Source: SGZJ01 sp949372955 (GTDB lineage: Bacteria > Bacteroidota > Bacteroidia > Flavobacteriales > Flavobacteriaceae). From it: a stretch of 16,001 bases of DNA. The stretch covers positions 1 through 16,001 of the forward strand of contig CASIAX010000028.1 of assembly GCA_949372955.1 (NCBI GenBank), given 5' to 3'. Of this stretch, positions 6,035-13,399 are shown in pieces. The translations under genes and the position numbers were made by a program. Below the pieces are notes generated by a model. That model was not told where the DNA came from. It worked only from the letters and a program-made list of their open reading frames with translations, and searched no databases. Position 1 is the stretch's first letter. Every line of letters starts with the position of its first letter.

Positions 6035-8611
6035 ATGAAGCATTTATTCAAGTTTTCTTTTTTATTCGTATTTCTGTTTTATAATTGTAGTAATCAAACT
6101 AATAATACTGTAGAGATATCTGAGAACTGGGAATTTAAGAATAATGTAGATTCTCTTTGGTTTGAAGCATCTGTTCCTGGAGATGTTCACACGGATTTGC
6201 TAAATAATGAACTAATTAAAGATCCCTTTTATAGACTTAACGAGCATGACGTTCAATGGATAGACAAGACAGATTGGGAGTATAAGACCGAATTTGAACT
6301 TTCAAAAAACGATATTAATAGCGATTTTATCGGATTAGAATTACAAGGTATTGACACCTACTCTTCTATTTATTTAAATGATTCCTTAATTGCTACTACA
6401 GACAATATGTTTGTTGGAAAAACTGCAGATATTAAAAAATACTCTAAAGTTGGCAAGAATAAACTTTACGTTAAGCTGTTTTCTCCTATCAATAAAGGAG
6501 TTATACTTCATGATAGCCTAGGGTATGACATTTCTTCTTTTAATGCAAACGATTTAGCAGAAATAGGGAAGGTTGAAGGGAATAAGAGAGTCAGTGTTTT
6601 TACAAGGAAAGCTCCCTATCATTATGGCTGGGATTGGGGACCTAGATTAGTAACCAGTGGTATTTGGCAGCCCATTAATTTAAAAACTTGGAATTATTTT
6701 AATATTCAAGACTTGTATATAAGGCAAAAGAGTCTAAATGAAAACGCAAATTTAGTTGCTGAAATTGAATTAGAATCTTCTTTAGAGATTGATGAAATGA
6801 TTTCTGAAATCTATGTAAATAATAAAAAAATATCTACAGATTTTGTCTATGTAAATCAAGGCACTAACAAGATTGAAATACCATTTACAATAAAAGATTA
6901 TGAATTGTGGTGGCCCAATGGCATGGGAAACCAAACTATGTATGAGATTAAAGTAAAACTTAAATCAAAGAATAACTATACTACAAGTTCAAAGAGAATT
7001 GGGCTTAGAGAAATAAATTTAGTCACCTCAGCAGATAGTATTGGCAATAACTTTTACTTTGAAGTAAATAAAAAACCTGTTTTTATGAAAGGGGTAAATT
7101 ATATTCCACAAGATATTTTTTTGAACAGAGTTTCTGATGATAAATACGAAGAATTATTACAGGCTGCTGTAGACGCTAATATGAATATGATAAGAGTCTG
7201 GGGTGGTGGTATTTATGAAAAAGAAATATTTTATAATTTGTGTGATGAAAAAGGCTTACTTGTCTGGCAAGACTTTATGTTTGCTTGCGCAATGTATCCT
7301 GGAGATGATGATTTTTTAAAGTCTGTTGAACAAGAAGCAGAGTATAATGTAAAAAGACTTAGAGGCCACCCATCAATTGCATTATGGTGTGGTAATAACG
7401 AAGTTAGATCTGCATGGAAAAATTGGGGCTGGGAAAAAGATGTGATTGAAAATCAATCTCCTGAAATTGCTAGTAAGATAAGTAAAGCCTATGACGATAT
7501 TTTTCATAAAATATTACCCAAAGTCGTTAAAAAGTTTGATAACAGCACAGCATATTGGCCATCTTCACCAGGGAGTAATTCTTTTGGTGGAACAGAATCT
7601 TACACTAGTGGAGACGCGCACTATTGGGGAGTCTGGTGGGGAAAAGAAGATTTTGAATCGTACAATAAAAAAGTTCCTAGATTCATGTCTGAATATGGCT
7701 TTCAGTCTTTTCCAGAGTTTTCAAGTGTTGATAAATACACAAATGAAACTGATTATAATATATATTCTGAAGTAATGAAATCCCACCAAAGATCTAGTAT
7801 TGGAAATAGTACAATTGAAGACTATATGTTTAGAGATTACAACAAACCAAATAGTTTTGCTGGATATTTATATGTAAGTCAAATTTTACAAGCTTATGGT
7901 GTTTCTATTGGAATGGAGTCCCATAGAAGAAATAAAGGGTACTCTATGGGGAGTTTATACTGGCAATTAAATGATTGTTGGCCAGTTGCATCTTGGTCAA
8001 GTATTGATTATTACGGCAAATGGAAAGCTCTTCACTACTCTACAAAAAAAGCATTTCAGCCGATTTTGATTAGTTTTTATAAGACTGAAAACCAACTTGA
8101 ATTGCACGTAATCTCCGATCTTTATGAGGCTCAAGAAGTATCTTTAAATCTCACAATCTTAAGTCTTGACGGAGAAATACTGTTTCAGAAAAACAAAGAT
8201 TACATTCTTGATCCAGATTCAACTATAAAAGTAGAGAGTCTTGATGTAGATTGGTTAAACAATAATTTTGATATTAATAATAGTTTGGTGTCTGCCTCTT
8301 TATTTAAGAACGAAAAAGAAATCTCTAGTAATATATACTACATGTCAAGCTTCAAGGACTTGAAATTAAAGAACCCAATTATAGAATATGAAATTACAGA
8401 ACTTCATGATGTTTTTGAAATAAATTTAAAATCTAAAAATCTAGTAAAGAATATTTTTGTAGACATAGATTCAAAGAATAATTTTTCTGACAATTACTTT
8501 GACATGTTGCCTGGGAAGAAATATGTAATATCAATAAAAAAAGAGACAAACCTTACACTTATCGATATTAAAAAGAGAATTAAACTTCTTAGTTTGTATG
8601 ATACTTATTAA
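6035..8611 (+). CDS. GH2 beta-mannosidase, lipoprotein
   Basis: The enzyme hydrolyses terminal beta-D-mannosides (EC 3.2.1.25), such as the Man-beta-1,4-GlcNAc core left when alpha-mannosidases have trimmed an N-glycan, or ends of beta-mannan oligosaccharides. The start at 6035 gives 858 residues and a lipoprotein-type signal peptide (MKHLFKFSFLFVFLFYNC, Cys18); a longer in-frame start at 5969 would overlap the upstream gene and hide the signal. Domains in order: jelly-roll (about 28-190; WFEASVPGDVHTDLL is typical), the GH2 mannosidase motif YHYGWDWGPRL (195-205), an Ig-like domain, the TIM barrel from MKGVNYIPQDIF (351), and C-terminal Ig-like domains. The acid/base is Glu456 in WCGNNE and the nucleophile is Glu553 in FMSEYGFQSF; their 97-residue spacing resembles that of characterised beta-mannosidases. 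MIRVWGGGIYE and SLYWQLNDCWPVASW are further family motifs. It follows a lipoprotein gene by 25 bp and ends tail to tail with the next gene. Confidence 0.94.
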   Translation: MKHLFKFSFLFVFLFYNCSNQTNNTVEISENWEFKNNVDSLWFEASVPGDVHTDLLNNELIKDPFYRLNEHDVQWIDKTDWEYKTEFELSKNDINSDFIGLELQGIDTYSSIYLNDSLIATTDNMFVGKTADIKKYSKVGKNKLYVKLFSPINKGVILHDSLGYDISSFNANDLAEIGKVEGNKRVSVFTRKAPYHYGWDWGPRLVTSGIWQPINLKTWNYFNIQDLYIRQKSLNENANLVAEIELESSLEIDEMISEIYVNNKKISTDFVYVNQGTNKIEIPFTIKDYELWWPNGMGNQTMYEIKVKLKSKNNYTTSSKRIGLREINLVTSADSIGNNFYFEVNKKPVFMKGVNYIPQDIFLNRVSDDKYEELLQAAVDANMNMIRVWGGGIYEKEIFYNLCDEKGLLVWQDFMFACAMYPGDDDFLKSVEQEAEYNVKRLRGHPSIALWCGNNEVRSAWKNWGWEKDVIENQSPEIASKISKAYDDIFHKILPKVVKKFDNSTAYWPSSPGSNSFGGTESYTSGDAHYWGVWWGKEDFESYNKKVPRFMSEYGFQSFPEFSSVDKYTNETDYNIYSEVMKSHQRSSIGNSTIEDYMFRDYNKPNSFAGYLYVSQILQAYGVSIGMESHRRNKGYSMGSLYWQLNDCWPVASWSSIDYYGKWKALHYSTKKAFQPILISFYKTENQLELHVISDLYEAQEVSLNLTILSLDGEILFQKNKDYILDPDSTIKVESLDVDWLNNNFDINNSLVSASLFKNEKEISSNIYYMSSFKDLKLKNPIIEYEITELHDVFEINLKSKNLVKNIFVDIDSKNNFSDNYFDMLPGKKYVISIKKETNLTLIDIKKRIKLLSLYDTY

Positions 8612-9918
8612 CTATTAGAGAGGGTTTTTATAAAATCTATAGGTCTTTCCCATTTTATTTTTTCTGCATTATCAATACCTAGTAGGTTCATTTTATTTTC
8701 TATTAACGCCACTAATTTTCCTAGTTGAAAATCTTGCATTAATTTATTTTCTGCACTTTTAATTTGATCTCTTAGTGGATTATTTTGATCAAATATTACA
8801 TTTTTTCCATCTTTATTACCTATAAGTATTTGTCTTGCGTTATTTGAAATCTCTAAATTATTTATATAGTTTATATAAATTCTATTTGCCATTGTATAGT
8901 TACATCCAATTAAATTTTTAATTTTCTTTTGGTATATGTTCCATATATTTTTATGGTTCTTAATTTTTGTTGAAACACTCTGGTTGAAAATTTCATATAC
9001 ATTGTTGTAAGGAGCTAATATTTCTGAGCTTTTTTCAAAATGAGTGAAATGTAGAGACATTTTAAGTACCCTTATTAGCCTGAATGTATTCTCATTAAAT
9101 TTTATGTATTTGTTAATCCCTTTAGAGTTATATGTCACGTATTTTTCATTTGTTAAATTAGAGCTCTCTAAATAATTGTATCTAACCATCTCTATTGGCT
9201 TCATTCCTTTAAAGATTATCATTGTTATAAAAAATGCGATTGCTTGGATATCATAAATGCTTTCTGATTTAAATATTCCCTCTTCGATTTTAGAAATAGC
9301 TATTTCTTTCCTCTCTACTTTTTTAGACTCTTCCTTTTCAATTAAATTTTTTGAGAATATGTTTTTATTTATAATTAAATTTTTTGAATGTGCTTTATTA
9401 ACAATGACTTTCAGTTTTTTTAAATATGAGTTTATTGAAGATATTTTTAATCCGTTAAAAAGAGTATTGGTTTTAAATAGTAGTAAGTTCTCAGTACTTA
9501 AATCTCTTAGATATATAGTTCTTTCGATTTTAAGATGTTTTTTGTAAACTCCAACTGTATTTAAATAATCGTTTTTAGTAAATATTGAAATATGCTTAAA
9601 GTTTTCTCTTATAAACTCTTTTATTGACTTTATTTCAACTCCTTTTCTTAAGTAATTTTCGCATTCTGATAATTTCCATACGCCTATTTTGAAATTATTT
9701 ATTGTAAGTAGTCTTTGTTTTTTAATCTTTTCTAGTAGTATGTTTTTAGAAATATAATTTGAATCCCCTTGTCCTATTTTGTTTAACGTAAAGTTTAATC
9801 TGTTTACGTATAGATCAGATTTTATTTTTTTTCTATAATTAGTGTCCATTAAATCAAAATAAACATTAGACAACATTTTTTTGTCTTGATAGCTAGATAT
9901 TTTTAATTTTATATTCAT
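8608..9918 (-). CDS. Tyrosine-recombinase-like protein with eroded active site
   Basis: This 436-residue, very Lys/Ile/Asn-rich protein has no signal peptide or membrane segment. Its layout resembles Bacteroidota site-specific integrases: an N-terminal arm region (about 1-110); a SAM-like core-binding region (about 112-190: FTKNDYLNTVGVYKKHLK, then SSINSYLKKLKVIVNKAHSK and a terminal INKNIF, typical of phage_int_SAM_5); and a C-terminal catalytic-like domain (about 205-376). In that domain IAFFITMIIFKGMKPIEMVR aligns with the usual 'FllsfytGmRfsDl' segment, but Lys240 stands where the first catalytic Arg should be. The HxxR box looks like MANR (343-346), losing the His. 'LGH' reads IGN (366-368), and the nucleophile position falls near Phe376; there is no Tyr after residue 351. 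The alignment is by eye. It may be a domesticated, DNA-binding-only recombinase relative, or an unrelated helical protein. Its stop interlocks with the GH2 stop in TTAA (8608-8611). Its base composition is even more A/T-rich than its neighbours, consistent with acquired DNA. Confidence 0.6.
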   Translation of the reverse strand: MNIKLKISSYQDKKMLSNVYFDLMDTNYRKKIKSDLYVNRLNFTLNKIGQGDSNYISKNILLEKIKKQRLLTINNFKIGVWKLSECENYLRKGVEIKSIKEFIRENFKHISIFTKNDYLNTVGVYKKHLKIERTIYLRDLSTENLLLFKTNTLFNGLKISSINSYLKKLKVIVNKAHSKNLIINKNIFSKNLIEKEESKKVERKEIAISKIEEGIFKSESIYDIQAIAFFITMIIFKGMKPIEMVRYNYLESSNLTNEKYVTYNSKGINKYIKFNENTFRLIRVLKMSLHFTHFEKSSEILAPYNNVYEIFNQSVSTKIKNHKNIWNIYQKKIKNLIGCNYTMANRIYINYINNLEISNNARQILIGNKDGKNVIFDQNNPLRDQIKSAENKLMQDFQLGKLVALIENKMNLLGIDNAEKIKWERPIDFIKTLSNS

Positions 9919-10068
9919 TTAATACACTAATTAATTTAAATTTAAATATTTATATATATTATTATCAAGATCAATATATAAATAAAGTTTTAATAAACAT
10001 TAATAAAAGTAAAGTGATTTAATACTAAAAAATAACGCACAGTTAAAATTGTGCCTTATAATTAAGTT
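9919..10068. promoter_or_regulatory. AT-only intergenic region upstream of the recombinase-like gene
   Basis: This 150-bp gap lies between the start of the recombinase-like gene and the stop of the zinc-ribbon gene, both on the minus strand. It is almost entirely A/T, with self-complementary strings such as AATTTAAATTTAAAT near 9934-9948. It should hold the promoter of the recombinase-like gene, but no clear TTTG/TAnnTTTG pair was found. The only structured element seen is the weak hairpin at 10027-10054, listed separately. Confidence 0.3.
10027..10054 (-). terminator. Weak hairpin terminator after the zinc-ribbon gene
   Basis: Read on the minus strand, GCACA (10054-10050) pairs with TGTGC (10041-10037) around an A/T-rich loop. 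A T6 run (10032-10027) follows four bases later. The element lies 15 bp past the stop codon of the gene at 10069-10230, where an intrinsic terminator is expected. The stem is only 5 bp, with an A·C mismatch further in, so the call is tentative. Confidence 0.35.
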
Positions 10069-10230
10069 TTATAGACTACAATTCATATCACTTCCACAAC
10101 ATTGTGGTGATTTTATTTTTCCTTCGCACTTAGGACAGCTTGAAACCTGTACTTTATCTCCGCTATCTAAGGAGATGTGTCCATTTATTAATGGCTCATT
10201 GCATTTAGCACAACTAGCGTTACCCGCCAT
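10069..10230 (-). CDS. Small cysteine-rich zinc-ribbon-like protein (53 aa)
   Basis: The frame is open from 10311 (80 residues), but the start is set here at the internal ATG at 10230. It gives a compact 53-residue protein beginning MAGNASCAKC, preceded by AAAAGGA at a normal ribosome-binding distance, whereas the upstream extension is low-complexity and Lys/Asn/Ser-rich. The protein carries CAKC (residues 7-10), CPKC (32-35), a CC pair and a final Cys in CCGSDMNC. Two CxxC knuckles separated by a short hairpin (EPLINGHISLDSGDKVQV) are what a zinc ribbon looks like, so metal binding is likely. I recall similar short hypothetical proteins in flavobacteria but no assigned function. It lies downstream of the OsmC gene on the same strand after a 181-bp gap and is probably transcribed separately. 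Confidence 0.7.
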   Translation of the reverse strand: MAGNASCAKCNEPLINGHISLDSGDKVQVSSCPKCEGKIKSPQCCGSDMNCSL

Positions 10231-10411
10231 TCCACATCCTTTTATTATTGAAATTTTGGATTTATTTAAAAATTTAAAAGAATTTGATCGAAGTAAATAT
10301 ATTTTATCCACCTAAATCTTACCAACCCACTATTAAACTCTAAATCAAAGAGTACCAACATGTATTATGAAGTGGTTATAATGTTGTGTTAGAAGGATCG
10401 AACCTAGAGAT
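10231..10411. other. 181-bp non-coding gap with a tRNA T-arm-like string
   Basis: No credible gene was found between the zinc-ribbon and OsmC genes. The part next to 10230 should contain the zinc-ribbon promoter, though no consensus was convincing. On the minus strand, just past the OsmC stop, CTAGGTTCGATCCT (10406-10393) resembles a tRNA T-arm, and GCTCATTGGTTT, inside the end of the OsmC gene, resembles a D-arm. The spacing is far too short for an anticodon arm and the T-stem pairs poorly, so no tRNA is called. Confidence 0.3.
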
Positions 10412-10831
10412 TTAAACCAATGAGCAGTTTAAAATTATTTCACAGTTTAAAACTCCAGAAATTGGGCAATTAGCTTTAGCGTCTGCTGCTAGTTCAATAA
10501 ATTTTTCTTCACTAATACCTGGTACTTTCGCTTTTAGATTCAATTGAATTGAGAGTATTTTTCCATCTGCAAAACTTAGAACAGCCTCAGTGTTAAGCTC
10601 TTCAGGGTTAAAATTAGCTTCATTTAAAACAAAGCTTAACTTCATGTTAAAACAACCAGCGTGAGCAGCAGCTATTAGCTCTTCTGGATTAGTACCAAGT
10701 TTCCCCTTATCATTTTCAAACCTAGTTTTAAAACTATAAGGCATTTCTTTAAACGCCCCACTTTGTGCTGTCAAAACTCCTGTCCCATCATTGCCATCAC
10801 CTTTCCAAACTGCAATTACTTTTCTTTTCAT
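10412..10831 (-). CDS. osmC: OsmC/Ohr-family thiol peroxidase
   Basis: This 139-residue cytoplasmic protein belongs to the OsmC family, which reduces organic hydroperoxides with a pair of reactive cysteines. The full OsmC signature is present: FKTRFENDKGKLGTNPEELI with Arg37 and Glu51, then AAAHAGCFNMKLS with the peroxidatic Cys60, and AKANCPISGVL with the resolving Cys122. The length and the N-terminal strand MKRKVIAVWKGDG are typical of the OsmC subgroup rather than Ohr. It starts 28 bp after the stop of the DUF5916 gene on the same strand, so it could be read through from that promoter, but a functional link is not obvious. The last codons overlap a D-arm-like string, probably by chance. 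Confidence 0.92.
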   Translation of the reverse strand: MKRKVIAVWKGDGNDGTGVLTAQSGAFKEMPYSFKTRFENDKGKLGTNPEELIAAAHAGCFNMKLSFVLNEANFNPEELNTEAVLSFADGKILSIQLNLKAKVPGISEEKFIELAADAKANCPISGVLNCEIILNCSLV

Positions 10832-10859
10832 ATGTAAATTTTCAAAATTAATTTTATTT

Positions 10860-13292
10860 TTAATTTTTTCTTTTTAATCTATTGTAATCTATGAAATAAT
10901 TTATTCTAATCGACAATTGATGACCTATATTATTTCTAAATAAATTATCTAAGCTTTCTGCATAGGATATCATTGAATTGTCATCATTATTAAATATTTG
11001 ATTTCTATATTGAAAAGTTGCTGCACTTCCAGGAGCGAATCTCCAATTATAGGATAAATCTAGGTTCCATATGTTAAAATTAGTGTTGGGATTGTCTTCT
11101 AGTGGATAATCATTAACAAGTACTCCCATGCCATTTTCCTGTAATGAATAATAACTTTTATAGTCTACTGTACTCCAGTAATTTCTGATTTCAAGTGCAA
11201 ACCCTTTATATGAGTCTAAATTATAATTCATCTCAAACATTGCCTGATTCACTTTTACATCTCTTAGGCCTATGATCACCTCTTGGTCTTCACTTCCTGC
11301 ATATCCTAAATCATCTTTTTCAAAAGTAATTCCTAATCCAGTACTTAAGTTTAACCTATCTGAAATTTTGTAATCCACTCCAACGTTAGAACTAATTTTA
11401 TGGTTTCGTTCATCATAAAACTCATCCATATTTTTTTGTACATCTATTTCGGAACTAAATACTAAATTTTTAGTATTATTTGTGTCAAAATCGTATCTAA
11501 ACCCTACTAATTCTGGCTTTAAAACAAACAACCCTTCTACTCTAGGTTCAAAATAATCTTTGTTTAAAGTAGTGTACTCAATTTCAAATCTATGTTTATA
11601 AAGTTTTTTAGTCTCAAAAAACACTTCTAACTCATAATTGTTATTTCTCTTAACACTAGGTCTATACCTTCTTCCATGCCTTAACCCTAGTTTTATTTTT
11701 AGTTGATTAAAATAATTAATAGGGTTAAAGATTTCATAAGATATGTTAGCAAACAAACTTTGGTTATTATACCATCTTGAAATACCCAAATCGTCTTGAT
11801 TATAGGAGTCATCTGTTGTCCATACTCCAGTCATCCATCTAAAATTACCTTTTGTCTTATTTATTTTAAATGAAGTTTTATACCCGTCATCCTTTGTCCC
11901 ATTTTCTAATATCTCACTTCTTAAAACAGAACCTTCGAATCTGTAGTTGTTTTGCTTAGTCTTCAAATCTAATAACAGGGCAGATACATTTGCATTTCTA
12001 TACTCTTTTGCTCTTTTAACATTTGTATTTAGAAATGTAATGGAGGAATTATTTTTTATTTGTTGATCTAAGACTAGAACATTGTAGTTTGTTAGGGGCT
12101 CTAGTATAACCTCTCTAGTACTTTGATTTAACGTGTCTTGCAAAGTTGCTACTGATTTTTTGGTTATCGCATTGAAAAATCCAATTCCCAGCTTATTATC
12201 TGTTCTTCCAGAAATCTTAATTGCATTGATTAAATCTATTGAGTTATCCGAAGCTGATACTTTTTCGTTTTCTTGTACAAAATCTTCACCACTGCTACTT
12301 AAATCACCACCAATACGTCTACTGTAGAAAATTCCACCTCTGTTAAATAACTCTGTTCCTTCTGTGAAAAAAGCTCTCTTTTCATCAAATTGTTGTTCAA
12401 AGGGACTTAAATTTAATTCAACTTCATCAAATTTAACTTGTCCAAAATCTGGTATTAATGTTGCGTCGATTGTAAATGCTTCGTTTATACCATATTTAAT
12501 ATCCATACCAGCAGAAATCCCTGTACCAGTATTCCCCTCATATATTTCTGAATTAAATTGACTATAAGGATAGAAGAATAATCTAGTTGGTGGATCTATA
12601 TTTTGTATCCCTTCTAAAACCCCCATGTATTCACTCATTCTACCTACAGACCTATCTATGTAGTTCCAAACATAACTCTCATTTAAGTTAAAAACTCTTC
12701 TAAAGAAATTTAATCCCCAAGACTGAACATCTTTTTTAGGAAACCTTAAAGCACTATACGGAATTTTGAATTCTGCATTCCAACCAAATTTGTCAAATGA
12801 AATTTTTGCATCAAAGACTACATCGTAATCTCCGTCATTGTCATCAAAATCTCCGACGGTTTTCATATCCGCTATAGTTCCTGCGCTGGTGATTACAAAG
12901 CTTACATAATTGAGGCCGTCATCGTATGGGCTGATCATTACTCCAATTAAATCAGTTTTGTTCATATAAAACTCGTCTCGTTGACTAATTTCTTTGGCTA
13001 TATTTTTAGGATCAGGATCTGCCATCTTAACACCAAAATAGACCGCATCATCATCGTAAATTACTTTTACTAAAGTAGTATGTGTATCTCTTGCTGGTCC
13101 AGTATTAGAGGGTCTCCACTGATAAAAATCAGTATTACTTTCAGCATTATCCCAAACCTTGTCATCTAAAATTCCGTCAATTATAGGTGCTTCAGAAATT
13201 CGTTTTGCAATAGCATTTTTTCTGTCTTGCGAAAACAAGGAAAAATTAACCAATAGTAAAAGAATAAATTTATATGAATAAATATTTTTCAT
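10860..13292 (-). CDS. DUF5916 protein with N-terminal CBM9-like domain, outer-membrane barrel
   Basis: The 810-residue protein has a signal peptide (1-22, ending LFSQ before DRKN). A CBM9-like carbohydrate-binding domain covers about residues 30-215: APIIDGILDDKVWDNA, DDAVYFGVKMADPDP, then WNAEFKIPYSALRF and WGLNFFRRV. A DUF5916 barrel fills the rest (about 235-810), with the family's best-conserved segment at 281-329: PDFGQVKFDEVELNLSPFEQ, then EKRAFFTEG and IFYSRRIGG. The C-terminal half is a run of alternating amphipathic strands, as in outer-membrane beta-barrels, ending INYFIDYNRLKRKN. The family is abundant in Bacteroidota and its substrate is not established; the CBM9-like part suggests contact with a polysaccharide or glycoconjugate, which is inference. 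It is divergent from the lipoprotein at 13400 and lies 28 bp upstream of the OsmC gene. Confidence 0.9.
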   Translation of the reverse strand: MKNIYSYKFILLLLVNFSLFSQDRKNAIAKRISEAPIIDGILDDKVWDNAESNTDFYQWRPSNTGPARDTHTTLVKVIYDDDAVYFGVKMADPDPKNIAKEISQRDEFYMNKTDLIGVMISPYDDGLNYVSFVITSAGTIADMKTVGDFDDNDGDYDVVFDAKISFDKFGWNAEFKIPYSALRFPKKDVQSWGLNFFRRVFNLNESYVWNYIDRSVGRMSEYMGVLEGIQNIDPPTRLFFYPYSQFNSEIYEGNTGTGISAGMDIKYGINEAFTIDATLIPDFGQVKFDEVELNLSPFEQQFDEKRAFFTEGTELFNRGGIFYSRRIGGDLSSSGEDFVQENEKVSASDNSIDLINAIKISGRTDNKLGIGFFNAITKKSVATLQDTLNQSTREVILEPLTNYNVLVLDQQIKNNSSITFLNTNVKRAKEYRNANVSALLLDLKTKQNNYRFEGSVLRSEILENGTKDDGYKTSFKINKTKGNFRWMTGVWTTDDSYNQDDLGISRWYNNQSLFANISYEIFNPINYFNQLKIKLGLRHGRRYRPSVKRNNNYELEVFFETKKLYKHRFEIEYTTLNKDYFEPRVEGLFVLKPELVGFRYDFDTNNTKNLVFSSEIDVQKNMDEFYDERNHKISSNVGVDYKISDRLNLSTGLGITFEKDDLGYAGSEDQEVIIGLRDVKVNQAMFEMNYNLDSYKGFALEIRNYWSTVDYKSYYSLQENGMGVLVNDYPLEDNPNTNFNIWNLDLSYNWRFAPGSAATFQYRNQIFNNDDNSMISYAESLDNLFRNNIGHQLSIRINYFIDYNRLKRKN

Positions 13293-13399
13293 TTATAATT
13301 ATAATAATAAACAAATATCACTAATTAATTCGCTGATATTTAAAATTTTTTGTTAAAAATTTAACTAAATTGAGTTATAATTATTAAAAAAAACATATT
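13293..13399. promoter_or_regulatory. 107-bp divergent promoter region
   Basis: This region lies between the start codons of the DUF5916 gene (minus) and a lipoprotein gene (plus). On the minus strand GATATTTG (13319-13312) matches five of the six fixed positions of the Bacteroidota -7 box TAnnTTTG, about 20 bp from the ATG. On the plus strand TTTG (13349-13352) followed after 23 bp by TATAATTA (13376) is a poorer candidate pair. Both are judged by eye. Confidence 0.3.

Noticed and set aside
7491..7775. 94-codon plus-strand frame within the beta-mannosidase gene
   Set aside because: It lies wholly inside the catalytic barrel coding region, which carries unmistakable GH2 motifs in the other frame.
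9257..9547. 96-codon plus-strand open frame inside the recombinase-like gene
   Set aside because: It is antisense to a longer frame with recognisable domain order, and its Phe/Leu/Ser-rich product is what the complement of Lys/Asn/Glu-rich coding gives.
9930..9990. A/T palindromes upstream of the recombinase-like gene as possible attachment or operator sites
   Set aside because: Short self-complementary A/T strings are expected by chance at this composition; no matching direct repeat was found at the other end of the gene.
10231..10311. 27-codon upstream extension of the zinc-ribbon gene
   Set aside because: The residues are low-complexity Lys/Asn/Ser/Phe with no link to the domain, while a Shine-Dalgarno-like AAAAGGA precedes the internal ATG at 10230.
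10049..10315. 88-codon plus-strand open frame across the zinc-ribbon gene
   Set aside because: It is the antisense shadow of the cysteine-rich protein; no homology or start signal supports it.
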